64,000 nt of DNA, from contig CANLQG010000002.1 of assembly GCA_947493195.1 (NCBI GenBank), forward strand, positions 62,001 to 126,000. Reading direction: 5' to 3'. Below, in pieces: positions 26,532-35,423 of the stretch. Under the pieces are notes generated by a model that saw nothing but the letters and a program-made list of their open reading frames with translations, did no database searches and had not been told where the DNA came from. This DNA is from an uncultured Sphingomonadaceae bacterium. Lineage in GTDB: Bacteria > Pseudomonadota > Alphaproteobacteria > Sphingomonadales > Sphingomonadaceae. The position numbers and the translations under genes were made by a program. The stretch's first letter is position 1, and the number at the start of each line of letters is the position of its first letter.

Positions 26532-27203
26532 TTACTGGGGCCTGGTAAGCCGAAACAGACTGATCGCCCCTGTCAGCGTCCGAACGACACGCACGGGCAT
26601 CACTTTTTCGCCGGCAAGCTCGGCCAGCATCTCCTCCAACGCGCCATCAGCGTTTGGTTGGGTATCCTCAACGCCGTCAATGCGCTGCACAGTCCAGCGA
26701 AACAAACGACGCATATTCCGGTCTGGCTGATGGGCATAATCGGCAATGTGCAGCTCGCCGCCGGGCCGCAACGCATTGAACATGGCCTTAAGCCCGACGC
26801 GCTTTTCCGCCATCGGCATCTGATGGAACATTAGACTGGAGACGGCCTTGTCGTAGGCTGCCGGAGTCCTGGTGGTATCGCGAGCGAAACCCTGTCGCCA
26901 CTTCACGTCGATGCCTTTGGACTCTGCCTTGCGTCCTGCCAGAGCAAGTACCTCTGGATCGGGGTCGAGCCCGACGATCTGGGCTTTCGGGGCCTTCTGC
27001 TTCAACATGATGGCGAACGTGCCAGTGCCGCAGCCGACATCGAGGATTGTTTCGTCATTGCGGGGACCAACCTGCTTCAGCAAGGCAGAGCGCCAAACTT
27101 GTTCTCGTGTCAGCAACCGGATCGCGAAGTCGTAAATTCGAGTGAATTCAGCGCGTCCGAGCGCTGGCGTGAATGCCTGTTCCCCTGTCTCGCGCTCGTT
27201 CAT
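26532..27203 (-). CDS. class I SAM-dependent methyltransferase
   Basis: A 223-residue methyltransferase of the UbiE/Methyltransf_11 kind. Motif I is ILDVGCGTGTFAIML (about 53-67), followed by the acidic loop IVGLDPDPE and LRPGGELHIADY. The substrate cannot be read from sequence. The gene is divergent from merR, its promoter carries the perfect MerR dyad, and the CDF gene follows downstream with a second MerR site. It is therefore part of the metal-response regulon and may methylate a metal, a metalloid or a stress-damaged metabolite. Confidence 0.85.
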   Translation of the reverse strand: MNERETGEQAFTPALGRAEFTRIYDFAIRLLTREQVWRSALLKQVGPRNDETILDVGCGTGTFAIMLKQKAPKAQIVGLDPDPEVLALAGRKAESKGIDVKWRQGFARDTTRTPAAYDKAVSSLMFHQMPMAEKRVGLKAMFNALRPGGELHIADYAHQPDRNMRRLFRWTVQRIDGVEDTQPNADGALEEMLAELAGEKVMPVRVVRTLTGAISLFRLTRPQ

Positions 27204-27235
27204 TTGCGTCTCCCACTAACTATTTTGCCGAACCC

Positions 27236-27266
27236 ACCTTACGGTCTACAGTAACTGTAGGGGCAA
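27236..27266 (-). promoter_or_regulatory. MerR operator and divergent merR/methyltransferase promoter
   Basis: A perfect dyad CTACAG-TAA-CTGTAG (27246-27260) lies between TTGCCC (27266-27261, minus strand) and TAAGGT (27241-27236) with a 19-bp spacer. On the plus strand TTGCCG (27225-27230) and TACAGT (27247-27252) could serve merR, whose -10 would overlap the dyad, so MerR should repress itself. Confidence 0.8.
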
Positions 27267-27293
27267 GAAAAAAGCGCGAAAGGAAGACGTACG

Positions 27294-27683
27294 ATGCTGA
27301 TTGGCGGTCTTGCAAAGGCAACAAATACCAAGGTCAACACGATCAGGTTCTACGAGGACATTGGCCTTATGCCGGTCGCGGCGCGCACGCCATCGGGCCA
27401 GCGAAGCTATACGGACGACGACGTTCGCCGCCTGTCATTCATCCGCCATGCCCGGGCGCTTGGATTCTCCACCGACGAAGTCCGCTCGCTCATCGAACTC
27501 AAGGATACGCCGGACGAAGATTGCGAAATTGCCGCACAAATCGCGGCAAGCCATTTGACAAGCGTAGAACAGAGATTGGCGCAGCTGAAACGACTTCGGG
27601 ACGAGCTTGCGAACGTTGTCTCGTCCTGTTCTGGCGGAAAAGTCATCAATTGCCGCATCATCGAGTCGATCGCAGAGGGATGA
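27294..27683 (+). CDS. MerR family metal-responsive regulator
   Basis: A 129-residue MerR protein. The N-terminal helix-turn-helix and wing (MLIGGLAKATNTKVNTIRFY, SGQRSYTDDDVRRL) are followed by the dimer coiled coil and a C-terminal loop with Cys in SSCSGGKVINCRI (about 111-123). The metal-binding C-terminal cysteine pair and the neighbouring efflux genes place it with the Zn/Cd/Pb-sensing branch. It should activate the methyltransferase and CDF-FTR1 promoters, both of which have 19-bp spacers and the same dyad. A GGAAGACG element precedes the ATG. Confidence 0.9.
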   Translation: MLIGGLAKATNTKVNTIRFYEDIGLMPVAARTPSGQRSYTDDDVRRLSFIRHARALGFSTDEVRSLIELKDTPDEDCEIAAQIAASHLTSVEQRLAQLKRLRDELANVVSSCSGGKVINCRIIESIAEG

Positions 27684-27918
27684 ACGGACCAGATTCCGAA
27701 GACCCTAAGCTTTCCGCTCGTTCTCATTTGTGAAAACCACTTTTGCATCATCTTTAAGGCGCCAAGAGAGCGCAGATGGTCTCAACAAACGGTCGTCTTT
27801 GGAAATTGGCACTCGTTGTCCAAACGTTCACAATTGGGTCGGAAGCGGAATGTCCGCTTTCAGTAAACCCGATGTCCTAAACCATGATCTGAATAGAACC
27901 TCGCGATAACGCAACAAT
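27684..27918. other. intergenic stretch with a repeat hairpin
   Basis: No gene is seen between merR and the ParB-like gene. AAGCGGA (27843-27849) and TCCGCTT (27853-27859) form a 7-bp hairpin with an ATG loop, related to the short repeat at 449-473. Confidence 0.45.
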
Positions 27919-27948
27919 GGCGGCCCATCCCCGAAGGGACGGACCGCC
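27919..27948 (-). terminator. hairpin terminator of the ParB-like gene
   Basis: A 13-bp stem (27919-27931 with 27936-27948, two G-U pairs on the minus strand) closes on a UUCG tetraloop, 30 bp past the stop codon. The downstream T-run is weak (ATTGTT). Confidence 0.65.
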
Positions 27949-27978
27949 CGCCGAGTGACCTGAGCCTGTCAGGAGGGA

Positions 27979-29949
27979 TCAGGCAGCCTCCTCGGCGATA
28001 GCGTTGTCTGGTTCGGTGGAGGCGGCTTCACCATCAGCTTGTTCGACGGGCTCGGCTGTTGCCCCGAAGCGCATGATCTCGGGCACCCACGCCCCCGCGC
28101 GTTTCTTGACATCGGCCTCGCCGATGAAATTGCCAGAGAAGATGCGTTCGGCAGCACTCGCCAATTCGGCCTTCTTCGAAGCGGCATAGCGGCTCACCAG
28201 TTCGAGACCTCCCGCCGCATCGAGCGCTTCGAGCGTGCGGGCTTTTGCAACGCGATCGAAATAGTTCGCTGCGGTAGGACGCCACCAGTGCGCGGTCTCG
28301 ATCTGGAGCAGTCGGCCAAGCTCTTCATGGAGCGGCACCGAGCGTTCGGCCTCGCAAGCAAGGCTCGCAATGAGAGTTCGCGAAACGACGTGACCCAGCC
28401 ACGCAGAGCGAGCTTCGTCGCCAAGCGCGCGGAAGGCTTCGAACCGTTCCACTTCGGTCTCCTCGGCACGCCAGCTTTCATCGAGGCCACCAGCAAACTC
28501 GGCAAGTGCGGCGCTCGCCGGTGCGTCCTTGGCCTCAAAGCCAGTAACCGGCCCCGTTTGGCCTGAACCCGAAATTGTCGATGCCTTCTTCGACCGCCAG
28601 TCATGCCCGTCGGCGTCAGCGAGCGTGAAGATCAGGAAATCGAGCGCGAGCGCTGGATCGTTTGCGAGATGGATGGCGAGGATGTCGCGGCGTTGCATGG
28701 CAAGTTCGTCGAGCAGGCGCTGCGAAAACGCACCACTCTTGCGCTTGGCGCCGCCGCCACCATCGATTGGCTCGACCGCACCGTCGTCCTCCGCAACGAC
28801 CTCGGTCTCGGTGTAGAACTGAGGGACCAGAGCCGGTTCGCCATTGCGAGAGAGGACGAGGAAAGCCCCCGCCTCAGCCTTCAGTTCGTCAGCGAGAATT
28901 GGCGGACGATCGTTGAGGGCACGCATCGCGCGATCGATCGAGACCAGTTCCTCTTCGGCTTTGGCAATCTCGCTCTCGTCGCTATCTTCGTCCTCGAGAA
29001 TGGCCGCCGTCCGGTCATAGTCGGCTTCAAGCTCGGTCAGTTCCTGCGCTTCCTGCTCGCTCAATGGCGCTGGCTCGCAAGGCAGGCGACCCAAACCTTC
29101 TACAAGATCGTGGCTCACATAGTTGCCGAGCGTCGTTCGCACCCATGCGAGACCGAGTTCTTGCGCCACCTTACTCGCCGCTTCGTCCATAGCCTGCTGC
29201 GCCAGACCTTCTAGGAGCACGACGTCGATCCAGCTTTCGCTGGCGTCGTCATCAAACAGCTCGCGTTCGATCCTGCCGCCAGCTGCGAGATATGCGTCGC
29301 GCCCGACAAGCGCGGCGCGAGGGTCGGAACCACGCACGGTCGCATCGAGCACCATCCGGCGGATGGTATCGGGGGTGACCTGATACCAGGCATCCTGCAG
29401 CTCGGCAAAGACATGAGCTTGGCGATCAACGTCCGAGATCGCGCCATAGGCCTTGGCCATGTCGAGCGTGATCGCGCCTTCGGCGAGCGCTTCGAAGATG
29501 CAGGGGGCGAGGCCCGCCAGACGCAAACGGCCTTCGACGAAGCGGACGGTCAGGCCGAAGCGCCGCGCGACATCCTCGACGTTGGCACCAGCTTCGATAA
29601 TCGCGGCAAAGGCCTGCGCTTCATCGGCAGGGTTCATCGCGAGGCGCTGGAAATTCTCTGCAAGACTCGCTTCGCGCACCTCGCTTTCCTCACCTTCGAT
29701 GACGAGGCAGGTCACCTCGTGGATTTTGGGCAGCGTACCTTCGTCGGCAAGCGCCTGAAGCGCTGCAAGGCGACGGCCACCTGCTTCCACTTCGAACTTG
29801 CCGCGCTTGGCTTTTCGCACGACGAGGTTCTGCAAGAGACCGCGAGCAGCAATATCTGCCCTCAGCTGAAGGTCGGCGAGGACATCGCTAGACTTGCGTA
29901 CATTGCGCGGACTTAGGACAAGTTTTTTCAAGGGTATCGACTGGATCAT
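27979..29949 (-). CDS. ParB/RepB-like nuclease-fold protein of the element
   Basis: A 656-residue protein. The N-terminal ParB/Sulfiredoxin-like domain (about 1-110) shows LKKLVLSPRNVRKSS, EAGGRRLAALQAL and EASLAENFQRLAMNPADEA, followed by a KorB-like helix-turn-helix (VEDVARRFGLTVRFVEGRLRLA). The long C-terminal part is acidic with coiled-coil stretches around 320-350. It is larger than chromosomal ParB and has no ParA next to it. Such proteins accompany the large helicase-methylase on proteobacterial plasmids and elements and probably act in DNA maintenance after transfer. The ATG at 29949 follows an AGGAG site; the frame to 30000 does not. Confidence 0.85.
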   Translation of the reverse strand: MIQSIPLKKLVLSPRNVRKSSDVLADLQLRADIAARGLLQNLVVRKAKRGKFEVEAGGRRLAALQALADEGTLPKIHEVTCLVIEGEESEVREASLAENFQRLAMNPADEAQAFAAIIEAGANVEDVARRFGLTVRFVEGRLRLAGLAPCIFEALAEGAITLDMAKAYGAISDVDRQAHVFAELQDAWYQVTPDTIRRMVLDATVRGSDPRAALVGRDAYLAAGGRIERELFDDDASESWIDVVLLEGLAQQAMDEAASKVAQELGLAWVRTTLGNYVSHDLVEGLGRLPCEPAPLSEQEAQELTELEADYDRTAAILEDEDSDESEIAKAEEELVSIDRAMRALNDRPPILADELKAEAGAFLVLSRNGEPALVPQFYTETEVVAEDDGAVEPIDGGGGAKRKSGAFSQRLLDELAMQRRDILAIHLANDPALALDFLIFTLADADGHDWRSKKASTISGSGQTGPVTGFEAKDAPASAALAEFAGGLDESWRAEETEVERFEAFRALGDEARSAWLGHVVSRTLIASLACEAERSVPLHEELGRLLQIETAHWWRPTAANYFDRVAKARTLEALDAAGGLELVSRYAASKKAELASAAERIFSGNFIGEADVKKRAGAWVPEIMRFGATAEPVEQADGEAASTEPDNAIAEEAA

Positions 29950-30055
29950 GAGTAGTCTCCTGATGGATGAAAGGGCGCAAGTGAGTGTCACGAGGCCCAC
30001 AAGCCCACAGGGCTCCCTCCACTCTCCGCGCGTGGCTCGGGCATCGCCCCAAAGT

Positions 30056-33000
30056 TCAGGCGGCGAGCGTGGGGAGGACGTAGGAAGCGTGGGAAACCGG
30101 GACGAAAAGCCGGGTTCGGTAGCGGATGATTTCGGTGAAGCAGCCTTTGGCCTTGTACCAGTCGAGGCGATCGGGCGAGAAGCCGGTGAGCTCGATACGT
30201 TGTTCTCCGCCGACGAGCGAACGCTTGACGGTCAATGGGTCATGGCTTTCCAGTGCGAGCGGTTTGCCACTTTCAATAACGAGTTCGCCGATCTGTTCGG
30301 GAGCCGGTAGGGAGACGCCGGTCAATGCGAAGGTTTCGGCAACCTTCGCCAGATCAATTTCGAGCACCTCGCGGCCGATAATCGATTGGCCGTCCTCGGA
30401 GACAAGCCGCGTTACCCGTACATGATCGCCCGGCAGCCGCTTCCAGACCGGCAGGAGAAGCCCGGTCGCCATGTGTACCCGCTCGGTGACCGGAGAGGCG
30501 GCAGCTTTCTCTTCTTCGTATTGCCAGACCTTGGTGAACTCGGTCACACTGATCTCTTCCCAGAGACTTTCGCCCAACGCCTCAAGTGTCCAGTTCGCAG
30601 ACTTGAGTGGGCGCAACAGGCGTCGGCGTTCGACCACCGCGCCGTCATCGGCAATGAGGCGCCGGGCAGGAATCGATAAGGCGATTTTCCCCGATCGCCC
30701 ATTGCGCAAGGGTATCGCATGCGGAGTACCGATTTCGTGCAGCCGCACAAGACGCTGCAAGCGTAGCGGGCGCAGGTGGCGCCTTACTTCGAGAGAGACA
30801 AGGCGGGTTTCTGCGCCACTAAAGGGATCGGTCCTGAGCAGCTCGTCTCCTTGCGCCTCAAAGCTGTCGACGCGGACAGTCTCGAGACCCAGATCGAGCG
30901 TACCGGCTTCGCGGGCAGCTTCGATCCGCGCTTCGACCAGGCCAAGATACTCATCGAAGATCGCGTTTTGCGTCGCGATCGGCAGCGCCAGGATTCGGTT
31001 GAGCCAGCGCTGAATTGTTGGCAGATTGTCGGTCAGGCCGCCATCGGGGTTTTCAAGCCTCAGACCGGTCCGCTCGACGAAGTCGCCGAAGCTCGCGGCT
31101 TCAAGCTTCCCGTCGTAGAGAAGATGAAACCAGCGGGTCAGCGCGTTTTTGGCATAGTCGCTTTCGAGATTGTCGGCAGGGTCGAACAGGTTTTGCCCCC
31201 CGGTCTGACGCTGGCCGCGCGTCAGAGCACCAAGGCTGTCGAGGCGGCGTGCGATGGTCGAGATAAAACGGCGTTCGCCCTTCACGTCGGTCGTTACCGG
31301 ACGAAAGAGCGGGGCAGATGCCTGGTTGGTGCGATTGGTGCGTCCCAGCCCCTGGATCGCATTGTCCGCTCGCCAGCCAGGTTCGAGCAGGAAATGCACC
31401 CTGCGCTGCTGGTTCGGGCAGTCGAGGTCGGCGTGATAGGAACGCCCCGTTCCGCCAGCATCTGAAAATACCAGAATGCGCTTGGTTCCCTCCATAAAGC
31501 TTTGCGCTTCCGCGACATTCGCGCTGCCGCTTCGGCGCTCGAGGCGTTGCTGACCGTCCCGTCCCATGACGAGCCGGCGTGTGCGTCCGGTAACTTCGGC
31601 TACCGCTTCCGAACCGAAATGTTCGATGATCGCATCGAGTGCCGTTGCGATCGGCGGCAGCGCGCAGAGCTGCTCGATCAGCCCGTCGCGAGCGGAGATA
31701 GCGCGGGCACAGAAGACGGGGTTTCCTTCGTCGTCGCTCATCGCTTCGGAGCGCAGATTGCCATCCTCATCGGTGAAGACCTGCATGAGGCGGACCGGGA
31801 AGCTCTTGGCGAGATAGTCGATAACATATTCGCGTGGGCTGAGATCGATATCCAGCTCTTCGCGCTCCTCGTTAGTGAGGTCGGCAAGGCGGCGGTCGAG
31901 CATGGCCTCGGCAGTGGAGACCAGCTGCACCACCACCGAATGGTCCTCGCCAAGTGCCTCCTCCATAGCGGGGATCAGACTCGGCAATTTCATCGAGAGG
32001 AGCAGCTGGGCAAAGAAACGCTGCTTGGTCCCCTCGAAAATCGACAGCGCCGCTGCCTTGGCATTGCGGTTGAGCGTATCACCGCTGTCCTCGTCGACCA
32101 CGCGGGTTGCCTCAAGTGCTTCGTCGAGATTTCGATGGATGATCGCCCAGGCATCAGCATAAGCGTCGTAGATGCGGATTTGCGCTTCGGTCAGGCAATG
32201 TTCGAGAATGTCGTACTCGACGCCAGCAAAGGACAGCGCGCGCGCCAAGTAGAGACCCTGCGCTTTCAGGTCGCGAGCGACGAGTTCCATTGCCGCCACA
32301 CCGCCGGCGCGGATGTCGGTCATAAAGGCCTCGTGCGTCGGGAAACCGGTTTCCGGCCCCCACAGGCCAAGCCGAGCGGAGTAACCAAGATTGGTAATGT
32401 CCGAAGCGCCTGTTGCCGAAGCGTAAAGGACCCGGGCGCGCGGCAAATGGTTCTGCAACCTGAGGCCCGCCATGCCCTGCTCGGAACCCTTGACCTTACC
32501 GCGCTTGCTCGACGAGCCGAGCGCATTGGCCATGGCATGGGACTCGTCGAAGGCAATGACACCATCGAACTCTTCGCCCGCCCAAGCCAGGATCTGGTCG
32601 AGCCTTGTATCCTCTGCGCGTCCCGAGCGCAGCGTCGGATAGGTGACGAAGAGAATGCCTGCGGACAGCGTGACGGGTCGACCGAGCTTCCATTGCGATA
32701 GTGGCTGGATATCGAGTGGTAGTCCACCGAGTGCTTCCCAGTCGCGGCGCGCGTCTTCCAGAAGCGCCTCGTTCTTGGTGATCCAGATGTGGCGGCGTTC
32801 CCCCGCGAGCCAGCGGTCCATCATCACCGCAGCGATCTGCCGTCCCTTGCCTGCACCTGTTCCGTCGCCAAGAAAGAAGCCTTGCCGATAGGACTTCCCG
32901 TATTCGGACAGTTCGAGCATCGTGCCTTCCTGACTTGGTCGGAATTGTCCCGGGAGATCGCGCGTAAAGGCCTGGCAGGCGTAAATCAGCGTCTCGCATT

Positions 33001-34291
33001 GTGCAGCAGAAAGAAGCTTGTCCAAGTTCCAGTTTGTGGGCAGCTGCGGCTCGACCTCCGGCACAGGTGCCGCAACCGAACCCATGGCGGCCGATTCCAC
33101 CAACGGAGTGGGATGTACCGGAGCATCGGCAAACTCGATGCGGCTCGGCCGATAGGGAAGATAGATGCCTGCCTGGTGGGGTACAGGTGCAGGTTCGGTC
33201 AGTGCGGCATAGCTGAGCATGACCGCATCGGCCTCGGCAACCGGGGTCGATGCAAATGGTGCAGAAGGTCTGACAGGCACCCGATGCTGCATCGGCTTGG
33301 CCATCGTTCGCACTGGCAAGCGATGCACGCGGGTCGATACCAAAGCACGAGGCGGAAGAGCGGCGAGAAACGCATGAAGTTCTGCTAACTCCGAAGTATC
33401 GCCGGTGATCGGTGGGGTATCCTCGGCAACGCGCTTGTCGAATGCGGTCAAGCGCACAGCAATCCCCGTGCCCGTCCTAGTGAACATCTGCTGCAACCGA
33501 ACATCGAGCAGCACTGAAACCTCGTCCTGATCCTTCGAAAAGCGGGAGGCATCAAAACCTTTGGGCATGACCGCGACAATCCTGCCGCCACTTGCGCAGA
33601 CCCGCAGGGCGCTGCGGAGGTGGCGCAGAGCCGTGCCGCCATCCCTGCCGCGCTCCTCGCTACGAGTGAAGGGCGGGTTTATCAGAACGACCGTGGGGGC
33701 TGGGCCGCGATGCAGGTCGTCGATGAGTTCGCCGTCGTGGGAGCTGATCGCGGCTTTCGGGAAGATATTTGCCAAGCTGTCGCGCCTGCCAGCGTCGATC
33801 TCGTTTAGAGTTAGAGCTGCGGCATGGTCGGCGACCCAGATCGCGAGAGCACCATTTCCGGCAGAAGGTTCGAGCACGGTGTCTCCGGCAGAGACTGCTG
33901 CCGCTTTCGCAAGCAGCCAGGCGAGCATTGGCGGTGTCGAGAACTGCTGCAGTTCGACCTGATCATCGCTGCGCACATGCCGGGGCGGTAGCGCAGCCTC
34001 GAGCCAGTCGAAGCGCGCTTCAGCTTCATTGAGACCGGTCGCCAGCTGGATCCGCGAATGCTCACGCAGCCAGAGTAGGGATCCGATCTCGACAGCATTG
34101 TTATAATCACTGATGGTCCAGGCACTGCCCCAGTCCTGAACCCCGGTCTCGGACGCGAACAAGGCGGCTATGTCCGAACGGTTGAGATGGCATCCGCTTG
34201 CAAGGCACCCAGCGATTTGAGTGCCGATGGAGCAGGTCAATGGAACCGCCAGGGGCTGCTGGCCGGCGGGAAAAAGGTCTGATTGAAACAT
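30056..34291 (-). CDS. Strawberry-notch family helicase fused to an N-terminal DNA methylase
   Basis: A 1411-residue multidomain protein. Residues about 110-300 are an adenine-specific methyltransferase-like domain (QQFSTPPML 115-123, EPSAGNGAL 142-150, catalytic NPPF 205-208). From about 425 follows an SNF2-like helicase: Walker A GDGTGAGKGR (475-484), DESH box (582-585) and a Strawberry-notch C-terminal part with GGTGRSYHADLD and GLGRTNRTNQ. Bacterial relatives occur on plasmids, phages and integrative elements, where they may methylate and remodel incoming DNA as antirestriction. A strong AGGAGG site fixes the start. It lies between the primase-like gene and the ParB-like gene, all on one strand. 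Confidence 0.92.
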   Translation of the reverse strand: MFQSDLFPAGQQPLAVPLTCSIGTQIAGCLASGCHLNRSDIAALFASETGVQDWGSAWTISDYNNAVEIGSLLWLREHSRIQLATGLNEAEARFDWLEAALPPRHVRSDDQVELQQFSTPPMLAWLLAKAAAVSAGDTVLEPSAGNGALAIWVADHAAALTLNEIDAGRRDSLANIFPKAAISSHDGELIDDLHRGPAPTVVLINPPFTRSEERGRDGGTALRHLRSALRVCASGGRIVAVMPKGFDASRFSKDQDEVSVLLDVRLQQMFTRTGTGIAVRLTAFDKRVAEDTPPITGDTSELAELHAFLAALPPRALVSTRVHRLPVRTMAKPMQHRVPVRPSAPFASTPVAEADAVMLSYAALTEPAPVPHQAGIYLPYRPSRIEFADAPVHPTPLVESAAMGSVAAPVPEVEPQLPTNWNLDKLLSAAQCETLIYACQAFTRDLPGQFRPSQEGTMLELSEYGKSYRQGFFLGDGTGAGKGRQIAAVMMDRWLAGERRHIWITKNEALLEDARRDWEALGGLPLDIQPLSQWKLGRPVTLSAGILFVTYPTLRSGRAEDTRLDQILAWAGEEFDGVIAFDESHAMANALGSSSKRGKVKGSEQGMAGLRLQNHLPRARVLYASATGASDITNLGYSARLGLWGPETGFPTHEAFMTDIRAGGVAAMELVARDLKAQGLYLARALSFAGVEYDILEHCLTEAQIRIYDAYADAWAIIHRNLDEALEATRVVDEDSGDTLNRNAKAAALSIFEGTKQRFFAQLLLSMKLPSLIPAMEEALGEDHSVVVQLVSTAEAMLDRRLADLTNEEREELDIDLSPREYVIDYLAKSFPVRLMQVFTDEDGNLRSEAMSDDEGNPVFCARAISARDGLIEQLCALPPIATALDAIIEHFGSEAVAEVTGRTRRLVMGRDGQQRLERRSGSANVAEAQSFMEGTKRILVFSDAGGTGRSYHADLDCPNQQRRVHFLLEPGWRADNAIQGLGRTNRTNQASAPLFRPVTTDVKGERRFISTIARRLDSLGALTRGQRQTGGQNLFDPADNLESDYAKNALTRWFHLLYDGKLEAASFGDFVERTGLRLENPDGGLTDNLPTIQRWLNRILALPIATQNAIFDEYLGLVEARIEAAREAGTLDLGLETVRVDSFEAQGDELLRTDPFSGAETRLVSLEVRRHLRPLRLQRLVRLHEIGTPHAIPLRNGRSGKIALSIPARRLIADDGAVVERRRLLRPLKSANWTLEALGESLWEEISVTEFTKVWQYEEEKAAASPVTERVHMATGLLLPVWKRLPGDHVRVTRLVSEDGQSIIGREVLEIDLAKVAETFALTGVSLPAPEQIGELVIESGKPLALESHDPLTVKRSLVGGEQRIELTGFSPDRLDWYKAKGCFTEIIRYRTRLFVPVSHASYVLPTLAA

Positions 34292-34369
34292 GGCGATAAG
34301 TCCTCCTGAGTGTAGCAGCGGGTCACGCGCCCTCTGCCGGATCAGGAAATCGAAAAGCCCTCTCTCCTC

Positions 34370-35284
34370 TCAGGCCTTCGCCTTGCGGCTCAGCCATGCC
34401 AGGAGTTCGTCGTTCCAGTCACTGTCGCGCGGAGATGGTTTGCGGACATGGATTGTCCGGCCTCCGCGCGCATAGGCGGATAGACCCCGTTCGGCTGCCA
34501 GATCGCCGCCGCCGTCGCAATCGATGAAGAGATGAAGCTCGGTCACGCTTTCGGGAATGCTGACCAGGCCGAAACGTTCATTGCCCAATGTCGCCCAGGT
34601 CGGAGTTCCGGTCAGGGCATAGGCAGACATCGCGCTCTCGATCCCCTCGGCGAGTCCGAGTCTTTCATCCGACGGGGAGAAGAGGCGCACGGCCGCTTCA
34701 CCCAGCGAGCCAAGAGCGCGCTTGGGCTTGTCGAAGTCCGCCTTCATGCAGCTGCCGCGAGAAAGGAAGGTCCGGTGGATGGCGATCGGTCCCTCGTCGA
34801 GACTCACCGCAGCGATCAGAGATGGCAGATAGAGGGTGCGTCCCTTGGGGCCCAGAGGTGTTCGCGGATGAAATCGAAGGGCCGGTGAGGCGGCAAGGAT
34901 GCCGCGGTTCTCGAGATATATCTTCGCTGGACTGCCTCGCAACGGCAGCGCCTCGCGCCATATCCTTAACGCTGCCGCCGAGGGCTTGCTCACCGCGTTC
35001 GCATCATACGAGCTATGGGCTGTGGAACCGGAGAAGAGTGCCGCGGAATCGATCCCTTCGCGTGCCAGCGCGGCAAGCACGCTTTGCTGATCGCAGCCCG
35101 CAAAACAGTGGAAGAGGATTGCTTTACGCCCGAGCATCACACCCAGGGAGGGAGTACGATCATCATGTGCGGGACAGCGGGCCATGCCCTTGGTGCCCGA
35201 CCATTTGCCGCCGCGGCGCTCGCAAATGCGGCGAGCGGATTCTTCGAGAGTGGTGCATACAAGGCTGGAATTCGAAAAGGACAT
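34370..35284 (-). CDS. primase-like protein with CHC2 zinc finger and toprim domain
   Basis: A 304-residue protein. The zinc finger is Cys37-X2-His40 (ARCPAHDD) with Cys60-X3-Cys64 (HCFAGC), as in DnaG-type primases. The toprim domain lies at about 190-270, with the catalytic glutamate in LAEGIESAMSAY and the DxD motif in FIDCDGGGD. It would prime complementary-strand synthesis after conjugation, though the middle RNA-polymerase part is short. The ATG at 35284 follows GGAG by five bases. It is the first gene of the leftward maintenance block and is divergent from the transglycosylase gene; a LexA-type box lies between them. Confidence 0.88.
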   Translation of the reverse strand: MSFSNSSLVCTTLEESARRICERRGGKWSGTKGMARCPAHDDRTPSLGVMLGRKAILFHCFAGCDQQSVLAALAREGIDSAALFSGSTAHSSYDANAVSKPSAAALRIWREALPLRGSPAKIYLENRGILAASPALRFHPRTPLGPKGRTLYLPSLIAAVSLDEGPIAIHRTFLSRGSCMKADFDKPKRALGSLGEAAVRLFSPSDERLGLAEGIESAMSAYALTGTPTWATLGNERFGLVSIPESVTELHLFIDCDGGGDLAAERGLSAYARGGRTIHVRKPSPRDSDWNDELLAWLSRKAKA

Positions 35285-35373
35285 ACTGGCTCCATCGCCG
35301 CTCAATTGTCCCCTTCGAACGAAACCCTCCCCTCTGAGCTTGGGGACGCAGATTACGCTTTCCTACACCCTAT

Positions 35374-35388
35374 GTTCTATTTATGTTC
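35374..35388. promoter_or_regulatory. alphaproteobacterial LexA (SOS) box
   Basis: GTTC-TATTTAT-GTTC matches the alphaproteobacterial LexA consensus GTTC-N7-GTTC exactly. It lies 35 bp upstream of the transglycosylase start and 90 bp upstream of the primase-like gene, in their shared promoter region. Confidence 0.7.
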
Positions 35389-35423
35389 TTGCACGATTCG
35401 AAGCAAGCCAATGAGTCAGAACT

